From: JAWXCE01 sp033764775
GTDB lineage: Bacteria > Pseudomonadota > Alphaproteobacteria > Rhizobiales > Rhodomicrobiaceae
Direction of reading: 5' to 3'
Assembly (NCBI GenBank): GCA_033764775.1
Contig: JANRIQ010000018.1
Location: 124,001-188,000, forward strand
DNA: 64,000 bases
Part shown: positions 39,210 through 47,874 of the stretch, piece after piece
How positions within the stretch are numbered: the stretch's first letter is position 1
How the letters are laid out: the number at the start of each line of letters is the position of its first letter
Made by a program: the position numbers and the translations under genes
Notes under the pieces: model-generated
Database searches by the model: none
Seen by the model: the letters and a program-made list of their open reading frames with translations, nothing else
Told to the model about the DNA's origin: nothing

Positions 39210-39491
39210 CTAGAGCGCCTCGATCATGCCAAGCGCCTGCATATAGGTGGCCAAAACCGCCTCGGCCTCGCGCCGTTCGTTCATGTCTTGCTTGCGAATG
39301 CGCACCACCGATCGCAGCGCTTTGGTGTCGAAGCCGTTGCCCTTGGCCTCGGCGTAGACCTCGCGGATGTCGGAGGCGAGCGCCGCCTTCTCCTCCTCCA
39401 GCCGCTCGATGCGCTCGACGATGGTTTTAAGCTGGTCGCGAGCGCTGTTGTGCAGCCCGGTTTCCGGTTCGCCTCGGTCGATCTGGTTCAT
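39210..39491 (-). CDS. gapR: DUF2312 / GapR-family nucleoid-associated protein
   Basis: This 93-residue all-helical protein matches the alphaproteobacterial GapR core: LKTIVERIERLEEEKAALASDIREVYAEAKGNGFDTKALRSVVRIRKQD. GapR of Caulobacter clamps overtwisted DNA ahead of replication and transcription forks and stimulates topoisomerases. Key Lys/Arg-rich DNA-contact helices are retained. The N-terminal 15 residues vary between species. Monocistronic. Confidence 0.92.
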   Translation of the reverse strand: MNQIDRGEPETGLHNSARDQLKTIVERIERLEEEKAALASDIREVYAEAKGNGFDTKALRSVVRIRKQDMNERREAEAVLATYMQALGMIEAL

Positions 39492-39689
39492 GACGGCTCC
39501 TTAGGCGGCGACGGCGCCGGCGAGCGCCGGACGTCGAATGAGGGCGCGACGCCGCGAAGAGCGCCGCTGCATTACGAAACCCTTAGCCCTCACACCGACC
39601 GCAGGCAACGCTTCGCCCACGCCTATCCAGAACAACCTGCAACCTGTGGGCGGGGGAGGCGAGCCAGGTTGACGGGCCTTCGCCTCGAA

Positions 39690-39995
39690 TCAATCATGCT
39701 TGTGCGCGGCGGCGAACGCCTGCTTCTGTTCGGCCGTCGCCTCGGTCTGGTGCTTGGCGCGCCACTCGTCGTACGGCATGCCATAAATGCGCGCGCGCGC
39801 TTCGTCCTTGCCGATGGGCGCGCCCTTTTCCGCCGCAGCCTCCTGATACCAGTTGGAGAGGCAGTTGCGGCAAAAGCCCGCCAGGTTCATGAGATCGATG
39901 TTCTGCACGTCCGGGCGCGCGCGAAGATGCGCGACAAGGCGGCGAAACGCGGCGGCTTCAAGCTCCATGTCTGTCGGCGTCGGTACAGTCGTCAT
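39690..39995 (-). CDS. DUF1244-family protein
   Basis: The 101-residue product contains the DUF1244 hallmark FRRLVAHLRARPDVQNIDLMNLAGFCRNCLSNWY near residues 18-50, including the conserved C-R-N-C pair, then KDEARARIYGMPYDEWRAKHQ. The Cys pair could bind metal. The function is unknown. It begins 11 bases after the stop of the N-formylglutamate amidohydrolase gene and is probably co-transcribed. A 7-bp inverted repeat (CAACCTG/CAGGTTG) lies about 20 bases after its stop. Confidence 0.9.
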   Translation of the reverse strand: MTTVPTPTDMELEAAAFRRLVAHLRARPDVQNIDLMNLAGFCRNCLSNWYQEAAAEKGAPIGKDEARARIYGMPYDEWRAKHQTEATAEQKQAFAAAHKHD

Positions 39996-40006
39996 CGTCC
40001 CTCCAT

Positions 40007-40768
40007 TCAGTCGCAGCGCGGGTGGAGAGCGTCCAGCCGCGGGGTTTTCACAACCCTATAGATAAGGTCGGCAAGGCGTTCCCCCCAGATCAGTTGACCC
40101 GCTTCATCCGCGATCAGATCCTGCCGGAGTTCGATCAGCGCGTGAGCCAGTCCCCGCGACGTGCCGTGCCGATGCATGCAATCGCCGTGGAGCTGACCGG
40201 AATACGGCTCGTTGTCGCCCACCTCCACGTCGCCCCAGGCGCGCATGGCGTCAATCATCGGCCGCGCGAGCCGGTCGTCCGCGTCCCAGAGCACGCCCGC
40301 ATGCCAAGGTCGCGCCATGCCGCGCCACACCGGCGTGAAGCTGTGCAGGGATACGAGAACAGGCGAGACCCCGGCCGCGAGCGAGGCGTCAATCGCCGCG
40401 CTAACCGCCGCATGATAGGGGGCGTAAAACAGCGCGAGCCTTTCGCGGCGCTCCGCCTCGGTCATTTCGGCGTTGCCCGGAATCACGGCCCCGTCCGAGA
40501 TGCGCATGATGAGCGTCGGGTCGTCCTCGCCGCGATTGGGGTCGATCAGCAGGCGCGAGAAGCGCGAGAGCACGGCCGTGCATCCGAGCCGCGCCGCCAT
40601 GATCCGCGTTACGCCCGCCGCGCCGATGTCGTAGGCGATGTGCCGTTCGAGCTGTCCGGGCGGCAGCCCTAGCGCGCCATAACGTGTCGGAATGGCGTTC
40701 GACGCGTGGTCGCACAAGAGGATGACGCCGCGCGCCGTCCCCAGGATCACCTCAACCGGGTTGTCCAT
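40007..40768 (-). CDS. N-formylglutamate amidohydrolase family protein
   Basis: This 253-residue zinc hydrolase family member (HutG-like) has the signature LLCDHASNAIPTRYGALGLP near residues 18-37, LIDPNRGEDDPTLIM near 75, VSLHSFTPVW near 145, and IELRQDLIADEAG near 215. The classical enzyme releases formate and glutamate at the end of one histidine-degradation route. No other hut genes are nearby, so the substrate may differ. It starts at ATG 40768, divergent from the glycerate kinase gene 102 bases away. Confidence 0.9.
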   Translation of the reverse strand: MDNPVEVILGTARGVILLCDHASNAIPTRYGALGLPPGQLERHIAYDIGAAGVTRIMAARLGCTAVLSRFSRLLIDPNRGEDDPTLIMRISDGAVIPGNAEMTEAERRERLALFYAPYHAAVSAAIDASLAAGVSPVLVSLHSFTPVWRGMARPWHAGVLWDADDRLARPMIDAMRAWGDVEVGDNEPYSGQLHGDCMHRHGTSRGLAHALIELRQDLIADEAGQLIWGERLADLIYRVVKTPRLDALHPRCD

Positions 40769-40870
40769 GTCTCGATCCGCCCTGCGGAAATCTGGGATGA
40801 ACCCCGCCGCCGCAATCGCCTTTCGCCGCGCCAGGTGTATGATGCCAACTCACGCTCGAAGGGCCCACTT

Positions 40871-42172
40871 ATGCACGAGACCTCGCTCGATCCTTCAATT
40901 CGCCAAACCCTTTTAGACATCTTTCACGCCGCCGTCGAGGCGGCCCATCCAAACCATTGCCTTGAAGAGCATTGGCCGGAGCCGCCGGCATCGGGCCGTC
41001 TCATGGTCATCGCGGCGGGCAAGGCTGCGGCGGCCATGGGCCGTGCGGCGGAACGGCGCTACGCCTCGGCGCTCGAGGGCGACCGCTTCTCGGGCCTGGT
41101 GGTGACGCGTCACGGCTACGGGCAAGGCGAACCGTTCCAGCGGCTGCGGCTCATCGAGGCGGGCCACCCAGTGCCCGACGCATCCAGCATCGAGGCGGCG
41201 GCGCAGGTGCTGGCCCTGGCCGGAACGGCGCAGGAAAGCGACACGCTCTTGGTGCTTATGTCCGGCGGCGCATCGGCGCTTCTCGCCGCCCCGGCTGACG
41301 GCCTGACGCTCGCCGACAAACAGGCGCTCACCAAGGAGCTGCTGCGCTGCGGCGCGACGATCAGCGAGATCAACTGCGTGCGCAAACACCTGTCGCGCAT
41401 CAAGGGAGGACGTCTGGCTCGCGCCGGCGCCCGCGCCCGGCTCATTGCGTTGGCGATTTCGGACGTGCCGGGGGACGCGCCCGACGCCATCGGCTCCGGC
41501 CCGACCGTGCCCGACCCGACAACGCTCGCTGACGCACGGGCCGTGCTCGCACGCTACGGCGTCCAGCCCGCGCCCGCCATCGCCGCCGCCCTCGACGCCC
41601 CCGCCAATGAAACGCCCAAGCCCGGCGATCCGGCGTTCGCCGCCACGTCATTCGTTATCGCCGCCTCGCCGCGACAGGCGCTCGACGCCGCTGCAAAACG
41701 CGCCCGCGCCGCCGGCTACGAACCTGTCATGCTCGGCGACGATCTGGAGGGGGAGGCGCGTGACGTGGCGCGGGCGCACGCCGAGGCCGCGCTCAAGGTC
41801 CGGGCGGAAGGGCGCCGGGCGGCCATTCTCTCCGGGGGCGAACTCACCGTCACCGTGCGCGGCTCCGGGCGCGGCGGCCCCAATCAGGAATACGCCCTGG
41901 CGCTCGCGATCGCCCTCGGCGGGGCTGAAGGAGTGTCGGCGCTTGCGGGCGACACCGACGGCACCGACGGCGGCGCCGGCTCGGCCAGCGACCCCGCCGG
42001 GGCGATGGTCGGCCCGATGACATTGGCGCGGGCCGCGGCCGGGGGACGCGATGCCGCCACATTCCTTCACAATAACGACTCGACAGCGTATTTCAGCAGC
42101 CTGGGTGACCTGGTGCAATGCGGCCCCACGCAGACGAATGTCAACGACCTGCGGGTTATTTTGGTTGAATGA
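40871..42172 (+). CDS. Glycerate 2-kinase, DUF4147/MOFRL family
   Basis: The 433-residue enzyme phosphorylates D-glycerate at C2, feeding 2-phosphoglycerate to enolase and pyruvate kinase. The N-terminal DUF4147 domain shows VIAAGKAAAAMGRAAE, GHPVPDASS, LVLMSGGASALL and CVRKHLSRIKGGRLA. The C-terminal MOFRL domain has LSGGELTVTVRGSGRGGPNQEYALALA and LAGDTDGTDG. It was formerly annotated as hydroxypyruvate reductase TtuD, an old error for this family. ATG 40871 is the first plausible start. A pyruvate kinase gene lies two genes downstream. Confidence 0.92.
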   Translation: MHETSLDPSIRQTLLDIFHAAVEAAHPNHCLEEHWPEPPASGRLMVIAAGKAAAAMGRAAERRYASALEGDRFSGLVVTRHGYGQGEPFQRLRLIEAGHPVPDASSIEAAAQVLALAGTAQESDTLLVLMSGGASALLAAPADGLTLADKQALTKELLRCGATISEINCVRKHLSRIKGGRLARAGARARLIALAISDVPGDAPDAIGSGPTVPDPTTLADARAVLARYGVQPAPAIAAALDAPANETPKPGDPAFAATSFVIAASPRQALDAAAKRARAAGYEPVMLGDDLEGEARDVARAHAEAALKVRAEGRRAAILSGGELTVTVRGSGRGGPNQEYALALAIALGGAEGVSALAGDTDGTDGGAGSASDPAGAMVGPMTLARAAAGGRDAATFLHNNDSTAYFSSLGDLVQCGPTQTNVNDLRVILVE

Positions 42173-42285
42173 CCCGCAAGCGCTCCGTAAGCTCCGTGCA
42201 TGCTGTGAGACGCTTTCGTATGTCGTAGCCGGACTCGCCGGTCGTCGCACCTGCTGGCTTTCAGTGACGCATACGGATCAACGGC

Positions 42286-42735
42286 ATGATGATCTTTTTT
42301 AAACTTTCGCTTGGCGCACTCGCGGCGCTAATCCTCGGCGGCGCATCGGAGGCGAACGCCGCCTTCAAGCTGTGCAACACGACCTCAAGCCGCATCGGCG
42401 TGGCCATCGGCTATGTCAACGAAAACCCGCGCGAGTGGGTGAGCGAGGGCTGGTGGAACGTGCCGTCTCAGAAATGCGAGGTGCTGCTGCCGGGCGACCT
42501 CGTGGCGCGCTACTATTACGTCCACGCCATCGACTACGACCGCGGCGGCGAGTGGGGCGGCAAGGCCTACATGTGCACCGACGACAAGGAGTTCACCGTG
42601 CGCGGCATCGAGGATTGCGCCAAGCGCGGCTTCAAACGCACCGGGTTTTTCGAGGTCGACACCCAGGAGGAGAAGGACTGGACGGTGCGGCTGACCGATA
42701 CGATCGAGGGCCAAGCGACAGGCGCACAACCATGA
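42286..42735 (+). CDS. DUF1036-family secreted protein
   Basis: The 149-residue product has a signal peptide (MMIFFKLSLGALAALILGGASEANA) cleaved before AFKLCNTTSS. The DUF1036 core follows: NTTSSRIGVAIGYVNENPREWVSEGWW, then YYYVHAIDYDRGG and CTDDKEFTVRGIEDCAKRGFKRTGFFEVDT. The aromatic WVSEGWW motif and the spaced cysteines (likely disulfides in the periplasm) are family features. The function is unknown. The stop overlaps the pyruvate kinase start (ATGA). This small gene and pyk are neighbours in many Rhizobiales. Confidence 0.9.
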   Translation: MMIFFKLSLGALAALILGGASEANAAFKLCNTTSSRIGVAIGYVNENPREWVSEGWWNVPSQKCEVLLPGDLVARYYYVHAIDYDRGGEWGGKAYMCTDDKEFTVRGIEDCAKRGFKRTGFFEVDTQEEKDWTVRLTDTIEGQATGAQP

Positions 42736-44174
42736 GAAACGCGCGACGGGTGAAGATCCTTGCCACGCTAGGCCCGTCGTCGTCATCGCCAGAGGTGATC
42801 GAAGACCTGTTCTTCGCCGGCGCCGACGTGTTCCGCATCAATATGAGCCACACCCCGCACGCCGAATTGCGGCGGCTCGCCGACGCCATCCGCGCGGTCG
42901 AACGCAAAGCCGGCCGGCCCATCGGCATCCTTGCCGACCTGCAGGGGCCGAAGCTGCGCATCGCGGAGTTCGCCGCCAACAACATTCCGCTGCCGGCCGG
43001 CGCCTATCTGAATTTCGACATGGTGCCCGAGCCCGGCACCAGCGAGCGCGTGCGGCTGCCGCATCCGGAGATTTTCGCCAGCATCGAGGAGGGCCACAGC
43101 CTTCTCATCGACGACGGCAAGCTGCGGCTTGAAGTGGTCGAAAAGCAGCCCGAATGGTTCAAGGCGCGCGTGCTCGTAGGCGGCGCGCTATCCAGCCGGA
43201 AGGGCGTGAGCCTGCCCAACACCGTGCTTCCCATGAGCGCCATGACGGACAAGGATCGACTCGACCTCGTCGCCGCGCTCGATGCGGGCGTTGATTGGAT
43301 CGCCCTCTCCTTCGTGCAGCGCAAGGAGGATCTGGACGAGGCCCGCGCCCTCATGCGCGACCGTGGCGCCTCAGTCGCGGTGATGTCAAAGATCGAAAAG
43401 CCGTCCGCCCTCACCGATCTGGCCGAAATCATCCAGAAGTCCGACGGCCTGATGATCGCGCGGGGCGACCTGGGCGTCGAGTTGCCGGTCGAAAAAGTGC
43501 CCGGCATTCAGAAACGAATCCTGCGCGAGGCGCGGCGGGCGGGCAAGCCTGTGGTCGTCGCCACACAGATGCTGGAGTCGATGACGACGGCGCCGGTGCC
43601 GACGCGGGCGGAGGTGTCCGATGTGGCGACCGCCGTGTTCGAGGGCGCGGATGCGGTGATGCTGTCGGCCGAGTCCGCCGTCGGCCGCTATCCGGTCGAG
43701 GCCGTGCGAATGATGTCGCGGGTTGCGGCCGAGGTCGAGCAGGACCCGAACTACGAGAAAATCCTTCTGCCGACGCTCGCCGAGCAGGAGGACACGTCGG
43801 CGAACGCCCTCAGCGCGGCCGCCCGCGCCATCGCCAGCAGCATGAAGCTGGCCGCCATCTTGTGCTACACGGCGACAGGCACCACAGCCTTGCGCGCCGC
43901 CCGGCAGCGCCCCCTCCAGCCAATCATCGTGCTCACGCCGGTTGAAAAAACGGCGCGGCGCCTCGCCATCGTCTGGGGCCTGCGCTGCTATCTGACCGAC
44001 GACCCCGCCGACATTGACGACATGGTGCGCAAGGCCGAGGATGTCGCGGTTCAGTCCGGGGCCGCGCAGCCGGGAAGCCAGATCATCATTTCCGCCGGCA
44101 TGCCGTTCGGCCAGCCGGGCGCGACGAACATGTTGCGCATCGCGGTGGTGGGCAATCACGCGGAACCGACATAG
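42732..44174 (+). CDS. pyk: Pyruvate kinase
   Basis: The 480-residue enzyme transfers phosphate from PEP to ADP. ILATLGPSSSSPEVIEDLF opens the barrel domain. The hallmark MIARGDLGVELPVEKVPGIQKRI lies near residues 240-262, preceded by the K+/PEP region VMSKIEKPSAL with the catalytic Lys. MLESMTTAPVPTRAEVSDVATAVFEGADAVMLSAESAVGRYPVEAV follows. The length and the C-terminal regulatory domain are typical. ATG 42732 overlaps the DUF1036 stop. It is convergent with the TPR gene, 9 bases away. Confidence 0.97.
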   Translation: MRNARRVKILATLGPSSSSPEVIEDLFFAGADVFRINMSHTPHAELRRLADAIRAVERKAGRPIGILADLQGPKLRIAEFAANNIPLPAGAYLNFDMVPEPGTSERVRLPHPEIFASIEEGHSLLIDDGKLRLEVVEKQPEWFKARVLVGGALSSRKGVSLPNTVLPMSAMTDKDRLDLVAALDAGVDWIALSFVQRKEDLDEARALMRDRGASVAVMSKIEKPSALTDLAEIIQKSDGLMIARGDLGVELPVEKVPGIQKRILREARRAGKPVVVATQMLESMTTAPVPTRAEVSDVATAVFEGADAVMLSAESAVGRYPVEAVRMMSRVAAEVEQDPNYEKILLPTLAEQEDTSANALSAAARAIASSMKLAAILCYTATGTTALRAARQRPLQPIIVLTPVEKTARRLAIVWGLRCYLTDDPADIDDMVRKAEDVAVQSGAAQPGSQIIISAGMPFGQPGATNMLRIAVVGNHAEPT

Positions 44175-44183
44175 AGCGCCGCG

Positions 44184-44903
44184 TTAGAGCCCCTGCCCCT
44201 CGACATCCCGCGCCAGCTCCCGCTCCGCCTCCCGCGCGGATGCGGAATGCGGGTTAAGCGACAGCGCCTTGCGGAACGCGCCGAGCGCGGCGCGCTTCTC
44301 GCCCAAGTCCCGCATGAGCACGCCAAACCCTTCCAGCGCCTTGAAATGGCGCCGCTCCAGCTTCAGCGCGCGCAGCAGGGGCGGCAATGTCTGGTCGAAG
44401 TTCTCGCTTAGATAATAAGCGACGGCGAGTTGATTCCACCCTTCCGCATATTCGGGCGCGATCTCCACCACCGCGGTGAGCACCTTGATGCTCAGCGCAT
44501 AGTTGCGTTGCTGCGTCGCTTGCAGCGCGCGCTCCATAAGAAGATCGACGGTTGGGCTTCCCGATTGCAGCCACAAGCTTTCAATGGCGGCGACGACGCG
44601 CTCGACCGCGTCAGGCTGCAGATCGGGGATGAGCAGCGTGGCGTGGAGCTGGTCGAGCTGGCGGCTGCGCGAGCGTGCGGCTTCCAAGGCCGGGTTGGCC
44701 TCAAGCGGCGCGGCCCCGTCCTCGTCGGCTGCGGGAGGGCGCGTTGGAGAGCCGCCGCGGCCTGATTCGTCAGTGGCGTGCGCGCTTGCAAGGCTGAGCG
44801 CGACGGCGCAGCACAAAAACGCCGCAGAGAGGAGACGCCGCGCGATTACGACGGCCGCGTCAGAGGCGAGCCGCCAACCGCCCGGCGCGCGCCTCGCGCC
44901 CAT
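44184..44903 (-). CDS. Secreted TPR protein of unknown function
   Basis: This 239-residue protein has a basic N-terminus and a hydrophobic signal region (residues about 20-40, RRLLSAAFLCCAVALSLASAHA). Tetratricopeptide repeats fill the second half: RNYALSIKVLTAVVEIAPEYAEGWNQLAVAYYLSENFDQTLPPLLRALKLERRHFKALEGFGVLMRDLG and a final KRAALGAFRKALSLNPHSA repeat. It is probably periplasmic and mediates protein contacts. ATG 44903 is chosen because the signal begins there; the rpmJ-type gene lies 5 bases upstream in the same orientation. Confidence 0.8.
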   Translation of the reverse strand: MGARRAPGGWRLASDAAVVIARRLLSAAFLCCAVALSLASAHATDESGRGGSPTRPPAADEDGAAPLEANPALEAARSRSRQLDQLHATLLIPDLQPDAVERVVAAIESLWLQSGSPTVDLLMERALQATQQRNYALSIKVLTAVVEIAPEYAEGWNQLAVAYYLSENFDQTLPPLLRALKLERRHFKALEGFGVLMRDLGEKRAALGAFRKALSLNPHSASAREAERELARDVEGQGL

Positions 44904-44908
44904 CAGGT

Positions 44909-45034
44909 TTAGCCCTGCCGCGCTTTGTAGCGCCGGACGGTTTTGTTGATGACATACAGGCGCCCGCGACGGCGGACGACGCGGTTGTCGCGATGGCGCT
45001 TGCGCAGCGTCTTGATGGAGTTCTTGATTTTCAT
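44909..45034 (-). CDS. rpmJ: 50S ribosomal protein L36 (zinc-free YkgO type)
   Basis: This 41-residue gene translates as MKIKNSIKTLRKRHRDNR, then VVRRRGRLYVINKTVRRYKARQG and a stop. The MKI(K/R)NS(I/L)K(T/S)L start and the INKxxRR(F/Y)KARQG end identify L36 of the cysteine-free YkgO-like class. It lies 5 bases upstream of the TPR gene. The 135 bp on its other side (45035-45169) hold no gene and should contain its promoter. It is too short for most automatic calls but the match is unmistakable. Confidence 0.95.
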   Translation of the reverse strand: MKIKNSIKTLRKRHRDNRVVRRRGRLYVINKTVRRYKARQG

Positions 45035-45169
45035 GGCCGACCGTATCTGTGTGAAAGCTTGGCGTTCGTGGGCGCGCCAGAGTGCATCGGCCGCCGCCGC
45101 CGGAAAACGTCACATTCGATTAGGCGACGCGGGCGGGAAAGTCAACCCGGCGCGGCCGCCGAACCGCCG

Positions 45170-46096
45170 TCACCGGCCGCCGATCGCGCTCAGCCTGGCC
45201 TGCGCCTCGCCGCCGCCCAACTCGACCGATTTGCGATACCAGGCTTTGGCTTTCTCAATATCGCCCTTGAGCCCCTTGACGAACATGGTGTTCAGGAACT
45301 CCTGATCGTAGGTCTGGCCCATCATGAACGCGGCGCGGGCGCTGCCGCGCCGGGCCAGATGCTCGAACAACAGCCGGGCCGCCGCCACGTCGGCGTTTTT
45401 CAGCATTTGCGAAGCGCGGCTCAGGAGCGCGGTCTCCTCGGCGGGGGGCACGGAGGCGGGCGGTGCGACGAGGCCGGTCTTCTCCTCCTCGTCGCTCTCC
45501 TTCAGTCCCAGCGGGTCGACGACGACGGGCGCCGCGCGCAGGGTCACGTCGCCGGGCGCGATCGCGGCGACGGCGTCGCCCCTGGCGGCCCCGGTCGCGC
45601 TTTCGACCGTCACGGACAGATTGCGCACCTCCGGCTCAACGCCCGCGCCTTTGACCAGCGCCACCTGAAGCGTCAGGTCGCCGTTGAAGCCTGCGGGTGC
45701 GATGAGGCTAAGCCCTGGCGCATCCTTTAGGGAGACAGCCCAGGCGTCCTTGGTGGGGAAGCCGGCGGACAGCTTGAAGTCCGGCCGCAAGCCCTTGACC
45801 ATGATGAAGGTGTAGCCGTCGGCGCCGCCGGCGGGCACGGTGATGTCAAGCGGAATGGCCGAGCCTGCCTGTCCGGCCGTATTGCGCACGGAAAAGCCTG
45901 AACCTGCGCGCACCACATAATCCGTTGCTCCCGTGCTCGGGCGCGTGTCCGGCGGGATGTTGCCGATCACCAGGTTGGACTTCGCTGTCGGCTCAGCCAG
46001 AGCCACCCCGCACAGAAGAAACGCCGCGCCGCCGACGCGCACGAATTTGTATGGCGCTCGCGGGCTCGAACGATGACGCCGCCGATGTGAAGCCAT
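45170..46096 (-). CDS. Secreted Sel1-like repeat protein
   Basis: The 308-residue product has a basic start and a hydrophobic signal segment (residues 14-35, FVRVGGAAFLLCGVALA). A beta-rich middle part (about residues 60-190; SIPLDITVPAGGADGYTFIMVKG, APAGFNGDLTLQVALVKGAG) resembles no family I can name. The C-terminal third has a Sel1-like repeat pattern: AARLLFEHLARRGSARAAFMMGQTYDQEFL and KAWYRKSVELGGGEAQARL. Proteins of this architecture occur beside cell-envelope genes in Rhizobiales. The function is not known. Confidence 0.75.
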   Translation of the reverse strand: MASHRRRHRSSPRAPYKFVRVGGAAFLLCGVALAEPTAKSNLVIGNIPPDTRPSTGATDYVVRAGSGFSVRNTAGQAGSAIPLDITVPAGGADGYTFIMVKGLRPDFKLSAGFPTKDAWAVSLKDAPGLSLIAPAGFNGDLTLQVALVKGAGVEPEVRNLSVTVESATGAARGDAVAAIAPGDVTLRAAPVVVDPLGLKESDEEEKTGLVAPPASVPPAEETALLSRASQMLKNADVAAARLLFEHLARRGSARAAFMMGQTYDQEFLNTMFVKGLKGDIEKAKAWYRKSVELGGGEAQARLSAIGGR

Positions 46097-46195
46097 GCCG
46101 CTCCTCCCAGTCCCTGGCGGTCGCCGCCAAGGCGTTAAGCCGGCTTTTCGCCACCGCGCCTGCGGCCAAGCCGCCTGCCGTGCGCCGGCTTTATT

Positions 46196-47377
46196 CTAGT
46201 TTCGCGCCTGCGGCTTCTGCGTCTGCCACCACTTTACGAATTGGCCGAAGAGCGCTTCTTTCTGAACCTTGCTCAGCTCGCGCGAGCCCGAGGCCTTCGC
46301 GTATTCCTGAAGAAAGCTGTCGAAGGCGACGCGCATCTCGTCGGGCGATGCGCTCTCTCCGGCGCCGCGGTTGGCGTCCAGCCATTGCTGCGCCGGCTTG
46401 AAGCGCCGCCATCCGGGAACTTCGGCGGCAAGGTTCACCTCTTTCCATTTGGGGTGGCGCGGGCCGGTCCGGAATTTCTCGATATTCGAAAAGAACTTGC
46501 TCACGAACTTCGAAAGGCGCTGATACCGCTCCGTATTCTCGGGCCAGGTGTAGACCGCAAGCACCGTGCTGTTGGCGAGAGTGAGAAGCTGCTCGCCCGC
46601 GGGGATAAGGCCGGGATAGTCCTCGTGGCGCAACACCGCCGGCAGATAAGTTACGAGCAATTTCTCATATCCGCCGTCCGGCAGCGTCGTGGAGTCGAGC
46701 GGCAACAGCTTCAGCCCGTCCATCTGCTTCAAATTGGTGAAGGCCGGAACCGGCGCGGCGACGGTGCGCAGCGCGGCGGCGATCTCGCCGCTTTTCAACT
46801 TCTCCACCGCCAAATCGTGATCGAAGAAGGTCGGCTCCACCTTGACGTTCAGGATGCTGAAGAAATTCTCCGCGGCCAAATGGCTGGCGCTGAGCTGCTT
46901 CAGGAAGTTGACCTTCTTGCCGCGCAAATCCTCGATGCTCTTCACCTCCGGCCGCACCAAAATGTGGAACTCCTGGTGGCCGACCTTGGCGATATAGTTG
47001 ATGCGCTGCTCAATATTGGCGAACAGCGCCGGGTCGCGCTTTTTAAAATAGGCCAGGTTGTCCTGATCCACAAACCCCATGTCGACGCCCTTCAGGAACA
47101 GGATGTCGAGCACGTTCTGCCCGCCGCCGCGCCCCAGAATGGGCAACACGCGAATGTCGTTCGCCTTCGGATCGTCGAGCACGTTTTGCAAGTCCTCCGC
47201 GTAGCGCGCATAGGCGCTCGCGAGGCTGGAGCCGATGACCGTCACCGTGTTGGTGTTGGCCTGGCGTTTCTCGTCCTCATATTTGGAGAAGGGCGTGGTC
47301 GTTGGGGCCTGCGCCGCTGCCGAACCAACCAAAACAGAAAAAAATGACAGACCGATAAGTGCGGCAAAAAAACGCAT
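46196..47377 (-). CDS. TAXI-like TRAP solute-binding protein without permease partner
   Basis: This 393-residue periplasmic binding-protein-like product has a signal peptide (MRFFAALIGLSFFSVLVGSAAAQ). NTVTVIGSSLASAYARYAEDLQNVL and VLPILGRGGGQNVLDILFLKGVDMGFVDQDNLAY match the N-lobe of TAXI/NMT1-like proteins; VEKLKSGEIAAALRTVAAPVPAF continues the fold. The C-terminal about 60 residues (WKEVNLAAEVPGWRRFKPAQQWLDANR) are an extension. ATG 47377 with AGGGGG upstream is preferred; the frame upstream is not conserved. No TRAP permease lies beside it; the nearest is 19 kb away. A sensory or shared-permease role is possible. Confidence 0.82.
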   Translation of the reverse strand: MRFFAALIGLSFFSVLVGSAAAQAPTTTPFSKYEDEKRQANTNTVTVIGSSLASAYARYAEDLQNVLDDPKANDIRVLPILGRGGGQNVLDILFLKGVDMGFVDQDNLAYFKKRDPALFANIEQRINYIAKVGHQEFHILVRPEVKSIEDLRGKKVNFLKQLSASHLAAENFFSILNVKVEPTFFDHDLAVEKLKSGEIAAALRTVAAPVPAFTNLKQMDGLKLLPLDSTTLPDGGYEKLLVTYLPAVLRHEDYPGLIPAGEQLLTLANSTVLAVYTWPENTERYQRLSKFVSKFFSNIEKFRTGPRHPKWKEVNLAAEVPGWRRFKPAQQWLDANRGAGESASPDEMRVAFDSFLQEYAKASGSRELSKVQKEALFGQFVKWWQTQKPQARN

Positions 47378-47670
47378 AACGCCCCCTTGAATGCGATAGT
47401 CGACGAGCAGACTCGAAAAAATAGGCAGCAATAAGGTTTTAGAACCACCGCCCAACTGGTTACAAGTCCACTTTTTTCCAAACTTTAACGAAGGCCGCGT
47501 CTCCTGGCGTCCGCGACGGCCGAGATGAGAACGGTTGCTCCCATTTAGCTCCTCACAGAAAAAGGTAAATCTTTCGTATCGCCTCGCGCCAAAATGGGTC
47601 AGGCGCTCCTGGGCAGGCATATGTCGCTGGAATGAAGTTGAAAGTCGGGCGAACCCGGGTCGATCCGGCG

Positions 47671-47745
47671 TGGTGGACGCGACAGGGATTGAACCTGTGA
47701 CCCCCGCCGTGTGAAGGCGATGCTCTACCGCTGAGCTACGCGTCC
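47671..47745 (-). tRNA. tRNA-Val (anticodon CAC)
   Basis: The minus-strand sequence folds as a cloverleaf. The acceptor stem is GGACGCG/CGCGTCC with discriminator A and an encoded CCA (47673-47671). The D arm is GCTC..GAGC. The anticodon stem TCGCC/GGCGG has loop TTCACAC (anticodon CAC, read as Val GTG codons). The T arm is ACAGG TTCAATC CCTGT. Confidence 0.95.
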
Positions 47746-47757
47746 CAAGAGTGTTAG

Positions 47758-47786
47758 CAGTAAGGCCGATGCGCGCGGCCTGTCAA
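47758..47786 (-). promoter_or_regulatory. Promoter of tRNA-Val
   Basis: On the minus strand a perfect TTGACA (47786-47781) is followed after 17 bases by TTACTG (47763-47758), placing the start within a few bases of the tRNA 5' end. The -10 is weak, but strong stable-RNA promoters often are. Confidence 0.6.
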
Positions 47787-47805
47787 GCGCGGCCGTCCAC
47801 CGCCG

Positions 47806-47846
47806 CTAAAACGCCGCCGGCCGGAACACCCCGCCCGGCCGGCGGC
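47806..47846 (-). terminator. Rho-independent terminator after the DUF4394 gene
   Basis: Twelve-base perfect stem: GCCGCCGGCCGG (minus 47846-47835) with CCGGCCGGCGGC (47824-47813), followed by GTTTTAG. It ends the DUF4394 transcript before tRNA-Val. Confidence 0.85.
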
Positions 47847-47874
47847 TTCACGAGAGCCTCAGCGCGCGGGCGAC

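Noticed and set aside
47646..47657. CGGG/CCCG hairpin as a terminator after tRNA-Val
   Set aside because: The stem is only four base pairs and the following sequence has no T-run.
47671..47745. tRNA-Val as an integration site of a genomic island
   Set aside because: No integrase, direct repeat of the tRNA 3' end or shift in gene content is seen on either side.
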